The notes under the pieces were generated by a model, which was given only the letters and a program-made list of their open reading frames with translations, was not told the DNA's origin and ran no database searches. A program made the position numbers and the translations under genes. From Crenothrix polyspora (GTDB lineage: Bacteria > Pseudomonadota > Gammaproteobacteria > Methylococcales > Methylomonadaceae), in assembly GCA_945877505.1 (NCBI GenBank), contig CAMDWT010000002.1, positions 1-64,000 of the forward strand: DNA of 64,000 nt, read 5' to 3'. This document shows positions 54,411 to 63,393 of this stretch, piece after piece. Position 1 is the stretch's first letter. Every line of letters starts with the position of its first letter.

Positions 54411-54429
54411 AATTAGATGTAAAAAATTA

Positions 54430-54456
54430 TTAGCACTCTTATTTAGAGAGTGCTAG
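54430..54456 (+). promoter_or_regulatory. CIRCE element (HrcA operator) upstream of rpoH
   Basis: TTAGCACTC-N9-GAGTGCTAG. The consensus is TTAGCACTC-N9-GAGTGCTAA, so 17 of 18 bases match with the exact 9-nt spacer. It starts 19 nt after the ftsX stop and ends 35 nt before the rpoH ATG. It overlaps a promoter (next entry). Confidence 0.85.
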
Positions 54457-54459
54457 AAT
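54430..54459 (+). promoter_or_regulatory. Extended -10 promoter of rpoH embedded in CIRCE
   Basis: TTAGCA (54430-54435), 18-nt spacer, TAGAAT (54454-54459) preceded by TGC (extended -10). Predicted start near 54466, leaving a 26-nt leader with AAGGAG before the ATG at 54492. HrcA bound at CIRCE would cover both boxes. Confidence 0.55.
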
Positions 54460-54491
54460 TAATACAAAGTTTATTTCTAAGGAGATACCAC

Positions 54492-55349
54492 ATGAGTAAC
54501 GCTTTAGCTTTACCGGTAAATTTATCAGTTGGAACCTTTGATGCCTATTTAAATTTGGTTCGGCAAATGCCCAGATTAACTTCTGAACAGGAGCGCGAAT
54601 TAACCTTGAGATTTAAAGACGAAGGTGATTTAGAGGCGGCAAGAGAGTTGGTTATGACCAATTTACGTTTTGTTGTTCATGTTGCTAGAGGTTATAGCGG
54701 CTATGGTCTTTCTATGCCTGATATTATTCAAGAAGGTAATATTGGCCTTATGAAGGCTGTTAAACGTTTTGATCCTGATGTTGGTGTGCGCTTAGTTTCT
54801 TTTGCCGTGCATTGGATAAAAGCAGAAATTCACGAGTATGTGATAAAAAATTGGGGAATTGTAAAGGTTGCAACGACTAAGGCGCAGCGCAAACTTTTCT
54901 TTAATTTACGTAAATCTAAGAAAAACATTGGTTGGTTGTCGAATGACGAAGCCATGGCCATTGCAGCAGATTTAAATGTCGAGCTAAGTGATGTCTACGA
55001 AATGGAAAAACGTCTCGGTAGTCAAGATATGTCTTTTGATATGCCTGTCGATGAGTCCACGGAAGAAAGTGGCACCTATCCAGCAAATTATCTTCATCAA
55101 CACGGAACTGATCCCTCAATTTTGCTTGAAAATGCTGATTGGGAAGGACATGGACACGATTTATTGTCAGAAGCAATGGCGGAGTTAGATGCGCGCAGTT
55201 TTGATATTCTTTCAAGTCGTTGGTTGAGTGAGAAAAAAGCCACTTTGCATGAACTTGCAGATCGGTACAATGTCTCTGCTGAGAGAATTAGGCAGTTAGA
55301 GCAAAATGCTATGAAAAAAATCAAAGCTGCCGTTGTTATGGCAGCCTAA
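54492..55349 (+). CDS. rpoH: Heat-shock sigma factor RpoH (sigma-32)
   Basis: 285 aa from the ATG at 54492, with AAGGAGATACCAC upstream; the track's longer start lies within CIRCE. Regions: LRFVVHVARGYSGYGL, MPDIIQEGNIGLMKAVKRFDPD, SFAVHWIKAEIHEYV, the RpoH box QRKLFFNLRKSKK (near 133), and region 4 LHELADRYNVSAERIRQLE. It directs RNA polymerase to heat-shock promoters. Last gene of the ftsYEX-rpoH run, but with its own CIRCE-linked promoter. Confidence 0.95.
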   Translation: MSNALALPVNLSVGTFDAYLNLVRQMPRLTSEQERELTLRFKDEGDLEAARELVMTNLRFVVHVARGYSGYGLSMPDIIQEGNIGLMKAVKRFDPDVGVRLVSFAVHWIKAEIHEYVIKNWGIVKVATTKAQRKLFFNLRKSKKNIGWLSNDEAMAIAADLNVELSDVYEMEKRLGSQDMSFDMPVDESTEESGTYPANYLHQHGTDPSILLENADWEGHGHDLLSEAMAELDARSFDILSSRWLSEKKATLHELADRYNVSAERIRQLEQNAMKKIKAAVVMAA

Positions 55350-55373
55350 TTTCCTATTAAAGTAGGCGATAAC

Positions 55374-55408
55374 AAAAAGGCTTATCGATTGTATTGATAA
55401 GCCTTTTT
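55374..55408. terminator. Strong hairpin terminator after rpoH
   Basis: AAAAAGGCTTATC (55374-55386), 9-nt loop, GATAAGCCTTTTT (55396-55408). Symmetric, so it can also end the convergent TIGR02647 gene. Confidence 0.93.
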
Positions 55409-55481
55409 GTTTGTCTGTAACTCGTTAATCTATTCCCATTAAAAAGGGTGATTGAGTTTTTGAGACTTGATGCGCTTAGTA

Positions 55482-55718
55482 TTAAGCCGGATCTAGTAAG
55501 TTTAAAACAGTTTGTGCTTGTTCAGCAGCTTCATGTCCCAAGTTCGTTAAGTAACCACCATCTTCCTGGGTTACTAAGCCTTTGTTGAACAGTCTTTTAG
55601 TTGCAGCAATAGATTCAGGTGCTGCGTTTTTATGTACCTTTATTCCTTCTTGAGTCGTGCTAAGGTTGTAGCGAACCAAAATATTAATTTCGTCTACAAT
55701 GTCTTGAGTATAGGGCAT
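55482..55718 (-). CDS. TIGR02647 family protein
   Basis: 78 aa. PYTQDIVDEINILVRYNL and ATKRLFNKGLVTQEDGGYLTNLGHEAAEQAQTVL match TIGR02647, a small winged-helix-like gammaproteobacterial family of unknown role. GAGGATTACCC precedes the ATG. Monocistronic. Confidence 0.8.
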   Translation of the reverse strand: MPYTQDIVDEINILVRYNLSTTQEGIKVHKNAAPESIAATKRLFNKGLVTQEDGGYLTNLGHEAAEQAQTVLNLLDPA

Positions 55719-55851
55719 GGGTAATCCTCACAATTTGTAATATTAAGTGGTCATCATAAAGCTATTTACATTGGAACGCGCATCTTTTTTTACGAGTATT
55801 TATAGGATACGGAATATTTTTAAAACAAACAGCCGTAAGCGTTTCTTTTTG

Positions 55852-56175
55852 CTAGTAACGTTGGATCGAACTGTCACAATTACAAGACCAAGCATCAATG
55901 CCACCTATTAAATTGGTAACATTCTTAAAGCCTGATTGAATTAGAAAATTTGCCGCTTGTTGGCTACGCATGCCGTGATGACAAAGCACAACAATGTCTT
56001 GATTAGGATCTAATTCTGTCAATCTGTTGGGAAGTTGATTAAGAGGAATAAGTGTGCTGTTAGTGATATGTGCGTATTGGAATTCTTGGGGTTCTCTTAC
56101 ATCCAACAAGAACAAGGGTTCTTTTTGATCAATTTTCTTATAGAGTTCAGTTGCTGATAATTGTTTGACGGTCAT
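55852..56175 (-). CDS. Single-domain rhodanese
   Basis: 107 aa. LFLLDVREPQEF, HITNSTLIPLNQLPNRL, and the active-site loop LCHHGMRSQQAANFL with catalytic Cys, ending GGIDAWS. A cytoplasmic thiosulfate:thiol sulfurtransferase-type protein; substrate unknown. It overlaps the aminotransferase stop (ATGA), so it is translationally coupled to it. Two extra Cys near the C terminus (NCDS) could take part in persulfide transfer. Confidence 0.85.
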   Translation of the reverse strand: MTVKQLSATELYKKIDQKEPLFLLDVREPQEFQYAHITNSTLIPLNQLPNRLTELDPNQDIVVLCHHGMRSQQAANFLIQSGFKNVTNLIGGIDAWSCNCDSSIQRY

Positions 56176-57344
56176 AAGGATCTCTTGTTAATAAAATGTT
56201 CTAAGCGTTGCATTGCTACTTTCATTATAGCTATGGAGGTTGTATAAGAAAAACGAAGCATGTGATGGGCTTCATGCTTGCCAAAGTCAATTCCCGGCGT
56301 TATTGCCAAGCCTTCAGACTCCAACAAATCTGAAGCAAATTGATGGCTGTCATCCGTAAATTTTTTACAATTAGCATAAATATAAAAAGCACCTTCTGGT
56401 TTGATGGGGATTTCGAAACCTATTCGTAATAAATTCTCATAGAGAAAGTTACGTCTGGCAGCAAATTCTGAGCGTCTGTATTCAAGTTCAGTTAAGGTGG
56501 TGTCATCAAAGGCGGCTAAAGCAGCGTATTGAGATTGCGTAGATGTGGCAATATAAATATTTTGCGCTAATTTCTCAGTGGCTTCAATAAATTCATCTGG
56601 CACAATTAACCAGCCAATACGCCACCCCGTCATGCCAAAATACTTAGAGAAACTATTGATTATAAAAACATTGTCGCTGTATTTTAGTGCAGTTACAGCT
56701 TTTTGGTCATAAACTAGGCCATGATAGATTTCATCTGAATAAAAACAACCACCTAGATTATTAACCGTGTTTATGGCTTTTTTTAATTCTTCAGGATTAA
56801 TTAATGTACCTGTCGGATTGGAGGGTGACGCAATTAATGCACCTTTGGAAGAGGATGACCAATGCGCTTTAATTTGTTGTGCTGTTAATTGATAATGGGA
56901 ATTTGCATCAACAGGAATACTTTTTGTTATACCGCCAAACAAAGTGCTGAAATTACTATTGCAGGGGTAGCAAGGGTCCGCCATCAGGACTTCTTCATTT
57001 GGGTTGAGACTGACACCAAAAGCTAGTAAAAAGGCACCAGAAGCGCCAGGCGTTACAAATATGCGTCGTTGATCGACTGTAATGCCATGTTCTTGTAGAT
57101 AGAAAGCGGCTATTTTGTTTTGTAGTTCGGGTAAGCCGGCTGCAGGCGTGTATTTAACGGCTCCTGTCTTAAGATGCTTAATACCAGCTTCAATTATAGT
57201 TCTAGGTGTGGGAAAGTCCGGTTCACCAATTTCCATATGAATGACATCAATACCTTGCGCCTCCAATTGCTTAGCTCGTCGTAGTAACTCCATGACATGA
57301 AACGATGAAATTTTTGAATTCCGCTCGGCCAATCGACGTTGCAT
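56172..57344 (-). CDS. PLP-dependent class I aminotransferase
   Basis: 390 aa. IDVIHMEIGEPDFPTP, KYTPAAGLPELQNKIA, SPSNPTGTLI, FYSDEIYHGLVY, and INSFSKYFGMTGWRIGW with the Schiff-base Lys near 235, plus late Arg in MLRFSYTTS. Aspartate/aromatic-type aminotransferase family (AAT-I); substrate cannot be fixed from sequence alone. Cotranscribed with the rhodanese. Divergent from dksA. Confidence 0.88.
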   Translation of the reverse strand: MQRRLAERNSKISSFHVMELLRRAKQLEAQGIDVIHMEIGEPDFPTPRTIIEAGIKHLKTGAVKYTPAAGLPELQNKIAAFYLQEHGITVDQRRIFVTPGASGAFLLAFGVSLNPNEEVLMADPCYPCNSNFSTLFGGITKSIPVDANSHYQLTAQQIKAHWSSSSKGALIASPSNPTGTLINPEELKKAINTVNNLGGCFYSDEIYHGLVYDQKAVTALKYSDNVFIINSFSKYFGMTGWRIGWLIVPDEFIEATEKLAQNIYIATSTQSQYAALAAFDDTTLTELEYRRSEFAARRNFLYENLLRIGFEIPIKPEGAFYIYANCKKFTDDSHQFASDLLESEGLAITPGIDFGKHEAHHMLRFSYTTSIAIMKVAMQRLEHFINKRSL

Positions 57345-57457
57345 TTGCTGTTTATCCTTAAATTAAAGGTAAATGATACCAATAATCCTTGCTAACTGGC
57401 GAGTATTCCGTTATAAATGCGCAGTTTTTATTTATATTGATCTATAGGAGTTAATGG

Positions 57458-57892
57458 ATGACCGATAGTGCTAAACCAACTGCATCACCTTTCAGTTTTA
57501 AGCCTTATAACGAAACAAAAGGCGAAGAATATATGAATGAAGCTCAATTAAAGCATTTTGCGACCATTTTAAAAAACTGGAAAGCAGAATTAATGCACGA
57601 AGTGGACCGTACCGTGCATCACATGCAAGATGATGCTGCTAACTTCCCTGACCCAAATGATAGGGCTACTCAAGAATCAGAGTTTAGTCTGGAATTAAGG
57701 ACACGAGACAGAGAGCGCAGACTAATTAAGAAAATTGATGAATCTCTTAAAGAAATTGAATCAGGTGATTATGGCTTTTGTGAGTCTTGTGGCATAGAAA
57801 TAGGTATACGTCGCCTTGAAGCTAGGCCGACGGCTAGTTTGTGCATTGACTGTAAAACACTGGATGAGATTAGAGAAAAACAAATGGGCTAA
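57458..57892 (+). CDS. dksA: RNA polymerase-binding transcription factor DksA
   Basis: 144 aa. Coiled-coil tip with the acidic [11 protein letters not shown] (near 66-76) and C-terminal zinc finger CESCG ... CIDC. It inserts into the RNAP secondary channel and potentiates ppGpp at rRNA and amino-acid promoters. GGAGTTAATGG supplies the SD. It is followed by gluQ after 10 nt, as in E. coli. Confidence 0.95.
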   Translation: MTDSAKPTASPFSFKPYNETKGEEYMNEAQLKHFATILKNWKAELMHEVDRTVHHMQDDAANFPDPNDRATQESEFSLELRTRDRERRLIKKIDESLKEIESGDYGFCESCGIEIGIRRLEARPTASLCIDCKTLDEIREKQMG

Positions 57893-57902
57893 ATAGGTTA
57901 GC

Positions 57903-58775
57903 GTGATTGATAGACAGTCTTATGTTGGCCGGTTTGCTCCTTCACCTACCGGCCCTTTGCATCTAGGTTCGCTTTATACTGCACTAGCTAGTTTTTTAGA
58001 TGCCCGTTCTAAGCAAGGCTTGTGGTTACTTCGGATTGATGATCTAGATACTCCCCGAAATATCATTGGTGCAGCTGATAATATAGTAAGAACCTTAGAC
58101 ACATTTGGTTTGCATTGGGATGGTGCGATTGCTTATCAGAGCCAAATGCTTGCAGATTATCAAGAAGCGTTGGAAAAATTATTAAACAAACATATTCTTT
58201 ATCCGTGTACCTGTAGTCGAAAGGATTTGTCGACAGTTTATTCAGGACACTGTCGAGATCAACAGAAATCACCTGAAAGTGCTTACTCCTACCGAATTAA
58301 AACAGATGAAAAAGTTATTTCTTTTGTCGATGAATTACAAGGGTTAATCTCATATAATCTTGCTGATTATGGCGATTTTATTTTAAAAAGAAAAGACCAT
58401 GTTTTTGCCTATCAGTTTGCTGTTGTAATTGACGATAACAGGCAATTGATTAACCATGTTGTGCGTGGCGCAGATCTCTTAGAATCAACTCCTCGACAGA
58501 TTTATCTACAACAAAAATTAGCGTTAAATACGCCTAGCTATATGCATGTCCCTATTATTGTCGATGCGCAAGGCTATAAACTCAGCAAGCAAACACTCGC
58601 AACAGCCGTTGATTTAAGTCATCCAAACTTAGTTATTTTTGAACTGCTTACTTTATTAAAGCAAAACCCACCACGCACTATTCAGCAAGCCTCAGTAAGA
58701 GAGTTACTTGAATGGGGAATAGAGAATTGGACTCCATCAAAGTTAGAAAACTGTCTGTCTATTAGTCAAAGATAA
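57903..58775 (+). CDS. gluQ: Glutamyl-Q tRNA(Asp) synthetase
   Basis: 290 aa, GTG start at 57903. Class I synthetase fold: GRFAPSPTGPLHLGSLYTAL (HIGH variant), zinc-binding CTCSRKDL ... YSGHC, KLSKQTLAT (KMSKS variant). It lacks an anticodon-binding domain, consistent with GluQRS, which attaches glutamate to the queuosine base of tRNA(Asp). In the dksA-gluQ operon. Confidence 0.94.
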   Translation: MIDRQSYVGRFAPSPTGPLHLGSLYTALASFLDARSKQGLWLLRIDDLDTPRNIIGAADNIVRTLDTFGLHWDGAIAYQSQMLADYQEALEKLLNKHILYPCTCSRKDLSTVYSGHCRDQQKSPESAYSYRIKTDEKVISFVDELQGLISYNLADYGDFILKRKDHVFAYQFAVVIDDNRQLINHVVRGADLLESTPRQIYLQQKLALNTPSYMHVPIIVDAQGYKLSKQTLATAVDLSHPNLVIFELLTLLKQNPPRTIQQASVRELLEWGIENWTPSKLENCLSISQR

Positions 58776-58930
58776 AAAGTCCAATTAGACAATGCTATGA
58801 CTATTCAATGGATAATTTCTTGAGTTTGGTGTTGACTAGGCAACTAAAGGTTTAACGGTTATTATATAGAAGGATGTACCTTAATGATTTATGAATCTGA
58901 TGTACGTAATTGTCTTGAATAATTTTACGC

Positions 58931-58955
58931 TAACCCCATTATTAATCCGGGGTTA
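58931..58955. repeat. Hairpin between gluQ and terD
   Basis: TAACCCC (58931-58937) and GGGGTTA (58949-58955) form a 7-bp stem with an 11-nt AT-rich loop. It could be the gluQ terminator, but the T tract is poor. The rest of 58776-59014 shows TTGACT (58832-58837) without a matching -10. Confidence 0.4.
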
Positions 58956-59014
58956 TGTATATTTGGCGAGTCAATAGGACATAACTAACAATCTAATTAA
59001 TAACGGAGATACTT

Positions 59015-59590
59015 ATGGCAATATCACTTAGTAAGGGCGGTAACGTTAATCTTAGCAAAGAAGCACCGGGACTAAATAAAATTGTGGTGGGCTTGGGCTG
59101 GGATTCTCGAGCCACTGATGGTGCGGCATTCGACTTAGATGCCAGTGCTTTTTTGATTAAGCCGGATGGTAAAGTAAGATCAGACAGTGATTTTTGTTTT
59201 TACAATAATAAAGTTGTTGGTGAGGGTGCTGTTCAGCATGCTGGTGATAATACGACTGGCGTAGGTGATGGTGATGATGAGACTATAAAAGTAGAATTGT
59301 CAAAAATCCCAAGCGATGTCGATAAGTTGGTATTTGCTGTAACGATTCATGAAGCCGATTTGCGTAAACAAAATTTTGGTCAAGTTAATCATGCCTATAT
59401 TCGAGTCCTCAATGAGCAAGGGGGTCAAGAAATAGCTCGTTATGATCTAAGTGAAGATGCATCGATTGAGACAGCGATGATCTTTGGGGAAATCTACCGT
59501 GTGGGTGATGATTGGAAATTTAAAGCCGTTGGTCAAGGTTTTGCAGGCGGGCTTGGGTCCTTGGCTTCCTCTTTCGGCGTTAGTATTTAA
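59015..59590 (+). CDS. terD: TerD-family stress protein, paralogue 1
   Basis: 191 aa, the normal TerD/TerE length. [43 protein letters not shown] and the calcium-binding loop [19 protein letters not shown], then [19 protein letters not shown]. The fold binds calcium and is linked to tellurite/phage/colicin-type stress. GGAGATACTT precedes ATG. First gene of a likely stress operon; no terB or terC is in the window. Confidence 0.92.
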   Translation: MAISLSKGGNVNLSKEAPGLNKIVVGLGWDSRATDGAAFDLDASAFLIKPDGKVRSDSDFCFYNNKVVGEGAVQHAGDNTTGVGDGDDETIKVELSKIPSDVDKLVFAVTIHEADLRKQNFGQVNHAYIRVLNEQGGQEIARYDLSEDASIETAMIFGEIYRVGDDWKFKAVGQGFAGGLGSLASSFGVSI

Positions 59591-59683
59591 GCCGTTTACA
59601 CAGCAATCTTTTTTCTTTGAGCGATAAAAGTTGGATGATGATACATCGTTCTGTTTTATCCTCATTATTCTAGCCCAACAATT

Positions 59684-59714
59684 GAGCAGATTTATTAAGT
59701 AAATAAATCTGCTC
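59684..59714 (+). repeat. 13-bp stem-loop between the two terD paralogues
   Basis: GAGCAGATTTATT (59684-59696), loop AAGTA, AATAAATCTGCTC (59702-59714). No T tract follows (TAGCCC), so it is more likely an mRNA processing or partial attenuation site than a full terminator. Confidence 0.6.
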
Positions 59715-59779
59715 TAGCCCTTATTTAAACAAAATGAGTGGTTATCAATATGGGTATTTAATTTAGGAGCAGTGTATTT

Positions 59780-60373
59780 ATGGCTATTAATTTGCAAAAA
59801 GGACAAAAAATCTCGTTATCGAAAGAATCGGGTGGTTCCTTAAGTAAAGTTGTTATGGGTTTGGGCTGGGATGCAAAAAAAAGCAGCGTAGGATTATTGA
59901 AAGGGATGTTTGGCGGAGGTAATACTAGCGCTATCGATTTAGATGCGTCTTGCGTTTTATTTAATGAACAAAATGCGGTGGTTGATACGGTATATTTTGG
60001 GCAATTAAAGAGCCGTGATGGGAGTATTCTGCATACAGGTGACAATCGTACTGGCGAAGGTGACGGTGATGACGAGCAGATTATTGTTGATTTAGATAAA
60101 ATCCCCTTAACGGTTAAATCATTGGTTTTTACAGTGAGTTCTTATACCGGGCAAACGTTTGATACAGTTGATAATGCGTATTGTCGCATTGTTGATAACA
60201 GCAACAATAATGAAGTAGCCCGTTACACCTTAAGTGCGCAAGGCTCACACACGGCTCAAATTATGGCTAAATTATATCGTCATAATGGTGAGTGGAAAAT
60301 GCATGCCATTGGTGAAAATGGTACAGGTAGAACCATTGCTGATATCTTGCCGCAAATTGTTATTCATTTGTAA
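59780..60373 (+). CDS. TerD-family stress protein, paralogue 2 (with glycine-rich insert)
   Basis: 197 aa. NLQKGQKISLSKESGGSLSKVVMGLGWDAKK, IDLDASCVLF and the calcium loop GDNRTGEGDGDDEQIIVDL. Unlike paralogue 1 it has a 15-residue insert (LLKGMFGGGNTS) between the first strands, as in TerZ/TerX-type members. GGAGCAGTG upstream supplies the SD. Its stop overlaps the ATP-grasp start by 1 nt, tying it to the downstream enzymes. Confidence 0.88.
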   Translation: MAINLQKGQKISLSKESGGSLSKVVMGLGWDAKKSSVGLLKGMFGGGNTSAIDLDASCVLFNEQNAVVDTVYFGQLKSRDGSILHTGDNRTGEGDGDDEQIIVDLDKIPLTVKSLVFTVSSYTGQTFDTVDNAYCRIVDNSNNNEVARYTLSAQGSHTAQIMAKLYRHNGEWKMHAIGENGTGRTIADILPQIVIHL

Positions 60374-61389
60374 TGAGAATATGGTTTAACAAAACATTTT
60401 CAACTATAAGCGCTGTTTTTAGAGATCTTCGCCAATCAACGTCTGATGGCGAAGTCACCCTGATTTGCACCCACTCCCACCAAGCGGCATCCGCTTTCTT
60501 AGCCGCTGATGAAAGCTATCTTGAGCCCGATTTAATGGGCATGGCTTATGTGGAATGGTGCGTAGATTTTTGTCGGCAGCATCAAATTAATTTATTTTGG
60601 CCAGGTAAGGAAGCGGCCTTGATCAGTAAATTTCATATGTTGTTTCAGGCTATTGGTGTAGAAGTCTTGTCGGTTGCAGAATATCAAACATTGATGTTAT
60701 TGCATGATAAAGCACTTTTTTATACTGATTTGAGTCCAGATGTCGCCAAAGCAATGGATTTTATCGCCGTTAATAATGCCGATGACTTTGATAGTGCTAT
60801 CGAACAATTATCAAAAAAGCATCAGAAGTTGTGTGTTAAGCCAGCGGTATCCGTTTTTGGTTTGGGATTTCGGGTTCTGGACACTCAGCGTGATAGCATC
60901 ACCCAATTACTTAAAGGTGTTGAGTATCAAATTCCTTTACAAGAATTAAGGCGTGGCATGAATAATACCCCGCAATTTGAAACTTTATTAGTCATGGAGC
61001 ATTTGGGTGGCCCTGAATGGAGTGTTGATTGTGCAGGCCAAAAAGGTGAGTTACTGTGTGCGGTGCAGCGTAAAAAATCCCAATTAGCCGGTTATGGTCA
61101 AACCATAGATAACAATATCGCTTTAGAAGACATGGTGACTCGGTTAACCAAGCATTACAAATTAAACGGTTTATATAATATTCAATTTAAAGAGGGTGCT
61201 AATGGACCACGTTTATTAGAAATTAATCCAAGACCTTCGGGCGGTTTTGGTATGGCTTGTTTGTCGGGTGCCAATTTGGCGTACATTGCCTTGCAAAGTA
61301 TTAAAGGTGAAACCTTCCAAGTACCTACTATCAATTATGGCCTTAGGGTCGCTGAAGTCAATACGCCGGTTGTTTTGAATGGAATGTGA
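60373..61389 (+). CDS. ATP-grasp ligase of the Ter-associated cluster
   Basis: 338 aa. ATP-grasp elements: LCVKPAVSVFGLGFRVL (nucleotide-binding Lys), LVMEHLGGPEWSVDC, and KEGANGPRLLEINPRPSGGFGM (metal-binding E/N) near 285. The N-terminal ~100 residues form the pre-ATP-grasp domain. Ter-linked ATP-grasp enzymes are predicted to ligate a small molecule in a nucleoside-like metabolite pathway. Overlaps terD paralogue 2 (TAATG). Substrate unknown. Confidence 0.85.
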   Translation: MRIWFNKTFSTISAVFRDLRQSTSDGEVTLICTHSHQAASAFLAADESYLEPDLMGMAYVEWCVDFCRQHQINLFWPGKEAALISKFHMLFQAIGVEVLSVAEYQTLMLLHDKALFYTDLSPDVAKAMDFIAVNNADDFDSAIEQLSKKHQKLCVKPAVSVFGLGFRVLDTQRDSITQLLKGVEYQIPLQELRRGMNNTPQFETLLVMEHLGGPEWSVDCAGQKGELLCAVQRKKSQLAGYGQTIDNNIALEDMVTRLTKHYKLNGLYNIQFKEGANGPRLLEINPRPSGGFGMACLSGANLAYIALQSIKGETFQVPTINYGLRVAEVNTPVVLNGM

Positions 61390-61466
61390 CCCTTATGGGG
61401 TACGTAATTAAACCACTCACTCCTATAGTTATTTTCTACTACGTCCAATAGTTCTCAGATTAAATT

Positions 61467-62666
61467 ATGCAAAAAAAAGTAACTGTCAACTTAGATACTG
61501 GAACACTTGAATTGAAAGTGGAATCAGGACATATTCCGCTTAAGCGTTTGTTGGGTTTTGCAGCACGGGTAAATAGTAAGCGTAAGTTTTTACTGGTCAG
61601 TAAAGTTTTGGGTAAGCATTATCCCGTATCACCTATAACGATGAGCTGGTCTTATCGTGCGTTAGCAAGAGCTGTTTTAAAGGACGGAATAGGTGAGTCT
61701 TCAGTGTGGATTGGTATGGCGGAGACAGCGACTGGATTAGGTTATGGTGTATTTGAAGCAGCCAGCTTAGCAGGCATTAAAAGTGCCTTATTTATACAAA
61801 CAACGCGCTATCATCTAGAAACTATTGAGCGCCTTGAATTCCAAGAAGCCCATAGTCATGCGACTGACTTTTTCTTATATTACCCTCAACATCCTGAATA
61901 TAGAGAACGATTTTTAAAGGCAGAAACGCTGGTATTGATAGACGATGAAATCAGTACAGGTAAAACTTTTTTACGACTTATCAAAGCTTATCAAGCCGTA
62001 AATCCTAGCCTGCGTAAAGTGTTTATTGTCAGCTTGGTTAATTTTGCTCATCCCGATGATCGAATAGCCTTAGAGACTCAAGCGGGTGTTGCAGTTGAGT
62101 GGGTATGTTTTAGGCAAGGTTTTATGGATTTCATAGCCTGTCAGAATGATGTCTTAGAAAATATGACTGTTAATGTCTTAGGTAATGGTGCTTGTAAGAA
62201 ACATTTACTAGCGTGGCCTGGACGATTAGGTATGGCAGAACCGATCAGTTTGGATGCTGAGGTTATTGAACAATTATACATAAGCGGCTTTAAATGCAAT
62301 TCGGAAGATACTAAACCTGTTTTAGTCCTAGGGACGGGTGAATGTATCGCTCCGGCCTACTTGTTGGGTCGCACGTTGGAACGTAATGGTTTTAAAGTAA
62401 AAGTGCAAAGTACGACACGTTCGCCGATTCATGTGGGTAATGATATTAAAAGTGCTTGCCAATTTGAAGATAACTACGAAGATAATATACCCAATTTTAT
62501 TTATAATTTAGAGCCTGAAGCGTATCAGGATATTGTTTTATGTCATGAAACGCCACTTAATCAATCAATAATTAATCGATTGCATGCATGGCAAGCCATT
62601 AGTGCTCGATTTGAAATCTACCCAAATAATCCTCACCATGCAAAGTTATATTTTTTTAGACCTTGA
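61467..62666 (+). CDS. Phosphoribosyltransferase with TRSP domain
   Basis: 399 aa. Residues about 30-230 are a type-I PRTase: the PRPP-binding loop is TLVLIDDEISTGKTFL near 156, with SWSYRALARAV and GMAETATGLGYGVFEAA upstream. The C-terminal ~130 residues carry VLVLGTGECIAPAYLLGRTLE and TTRSPIHVG, the TRSP domain that gives the family its name. Probably makes or breaks an N-glycosidic bond using PRPP. Follows the ATP-grasp gene by 77 nt. Confidence 0.85.
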   Translation: MQKKVTVNLDTGTLELKVESGHIPLKRLLGFAARVNSKRKFLLVSKVLGKHYPVSPITMSWSYRALARAVLKDGIGESSVWIGMAETATGLGYGVFEAASLAGIKSALFIQTTRYHLETIERLEFQEAHSHATDFFLYYPQHPEYRERFLKAETLVLIDDEISTGKTFLRLIKAYQAVNPSLRKVFIVSLVNFAHPDDRIALETQAGVAVEWVCFRQGFMDFIACQNDVLENMTVNVLGNGACKKHLLAWPGRLGMAEPISLDAEVIEQLYISGFKCNSEDTKPVLVLGTGECIAPAYLLGRTLERNGFKVKVQSTTRSPIHVGNDIKSACQFEDNYEDNIPNFIYNLEPEAYQDIVLCHETPLNQSIINRLHAWQAISARFEIYPNNPHHAKLYFFRP

Positions 62667-63393
62667 TGACACACTGTTTCAGACGATAAGAAAATGTGGA
62701 TTAGGCGCGGATGATCCTCAATTACAGGTGCGAGCCTATTTGCCTGATGGAACCCCTAATTCATTCGCGACGTATAAACAGCAATGGTTGTGGCATTGGC
62801 TAGAAAAAGGTTTCAAAATTGTGCCTGTTACTGGGCGCGATGGATTTGCTTTTGATCGTGTTACATTACCGTTTCAAGAGGAAATTGTCTTAAATCATGG
62901 TGCTGTTATTTTGGATAAAGACCGTAATATTGATCGTGTTTGGATGGCTAAAATAATGCAAGAATTACCCAAGTATCATGAACTCTTACTTGAGTTATGG
63001 TCAGAAATAGAGGCTTATTGTCTTTGTAATAAGGGTTATAAAGTACGCTTAGTTAATGACTTCGATGTAACTTGGTACGGTGTAATTAAGCATGTCGAGG
63101 GTACTGAAGCGCCTTTAGAATTGATATTGAAGGGTATTATTAAAAAACACCCTTATATTCTCAATGGCAGTTTATATTGGCATTTGAATGGCAATAATTT
63201 AGCAGTGTTGCCCAAAATTATTAACAAAGAAAGTGCGGTGAGTTATTTAATTAATAATTATAAAAAACAGCATCCTGCCTTAGTAACTTTTGGAGCAGGA
63301 GACAGTAACACAGATGCGCCTTTTATGGGTTTATGTGATTACGCATTAATTCCAAAAAATACACAATTATATCAATCGCTGGCTTTAGCTTAA
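62638..63393 (+). CDS. HAD-superfamily hydrolase of the Ter cluster
   Basis: 251 aa from the ATG at 62638 (MQSYIFLDLDDTLFQ); the track's start is 18 codons upstream inside the PRTase gene. Motif I FLDLDDTLF with nucleophile Asp, motif IV FGAGDSNTDAPFM. Phosphatase of the Cof type, probably removing phosphate from the pathway product. It overlaps the PRTase stop by 29 nt and its own stop overlaps the next start (TAATG). Confidence 0.83.
   Translation: MQSYIFLDLDDTLFQTIRKCGLGADDPQLQVRAYLPDGTPNSFATYKQQWLWHWLEKGFKIVPVTGRDGFAFDRVTLPFQEEIVLNHGAVILDKDRNIDRVWMAKIMQELPKYHELLLELWSEIEAYCLCNKGYKVRLVNDFDVTWYGVIKHVEGTEAPLELILKGIIKKHPYILNGSLYWHLNGNNLAVLPKIINKESAVSYLINNYKKQHPALVTFGAGDSNTDAPFMGLCDYALIPKNTQLYQSLALA

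Noticed and set aside
54450-54491. 14-codon N-terminal extension of RpoH in the ORF track
   Set aside because: It lies in the CIRCE/leader region; the ATG at 54492 has a strong SD and fits the family start.
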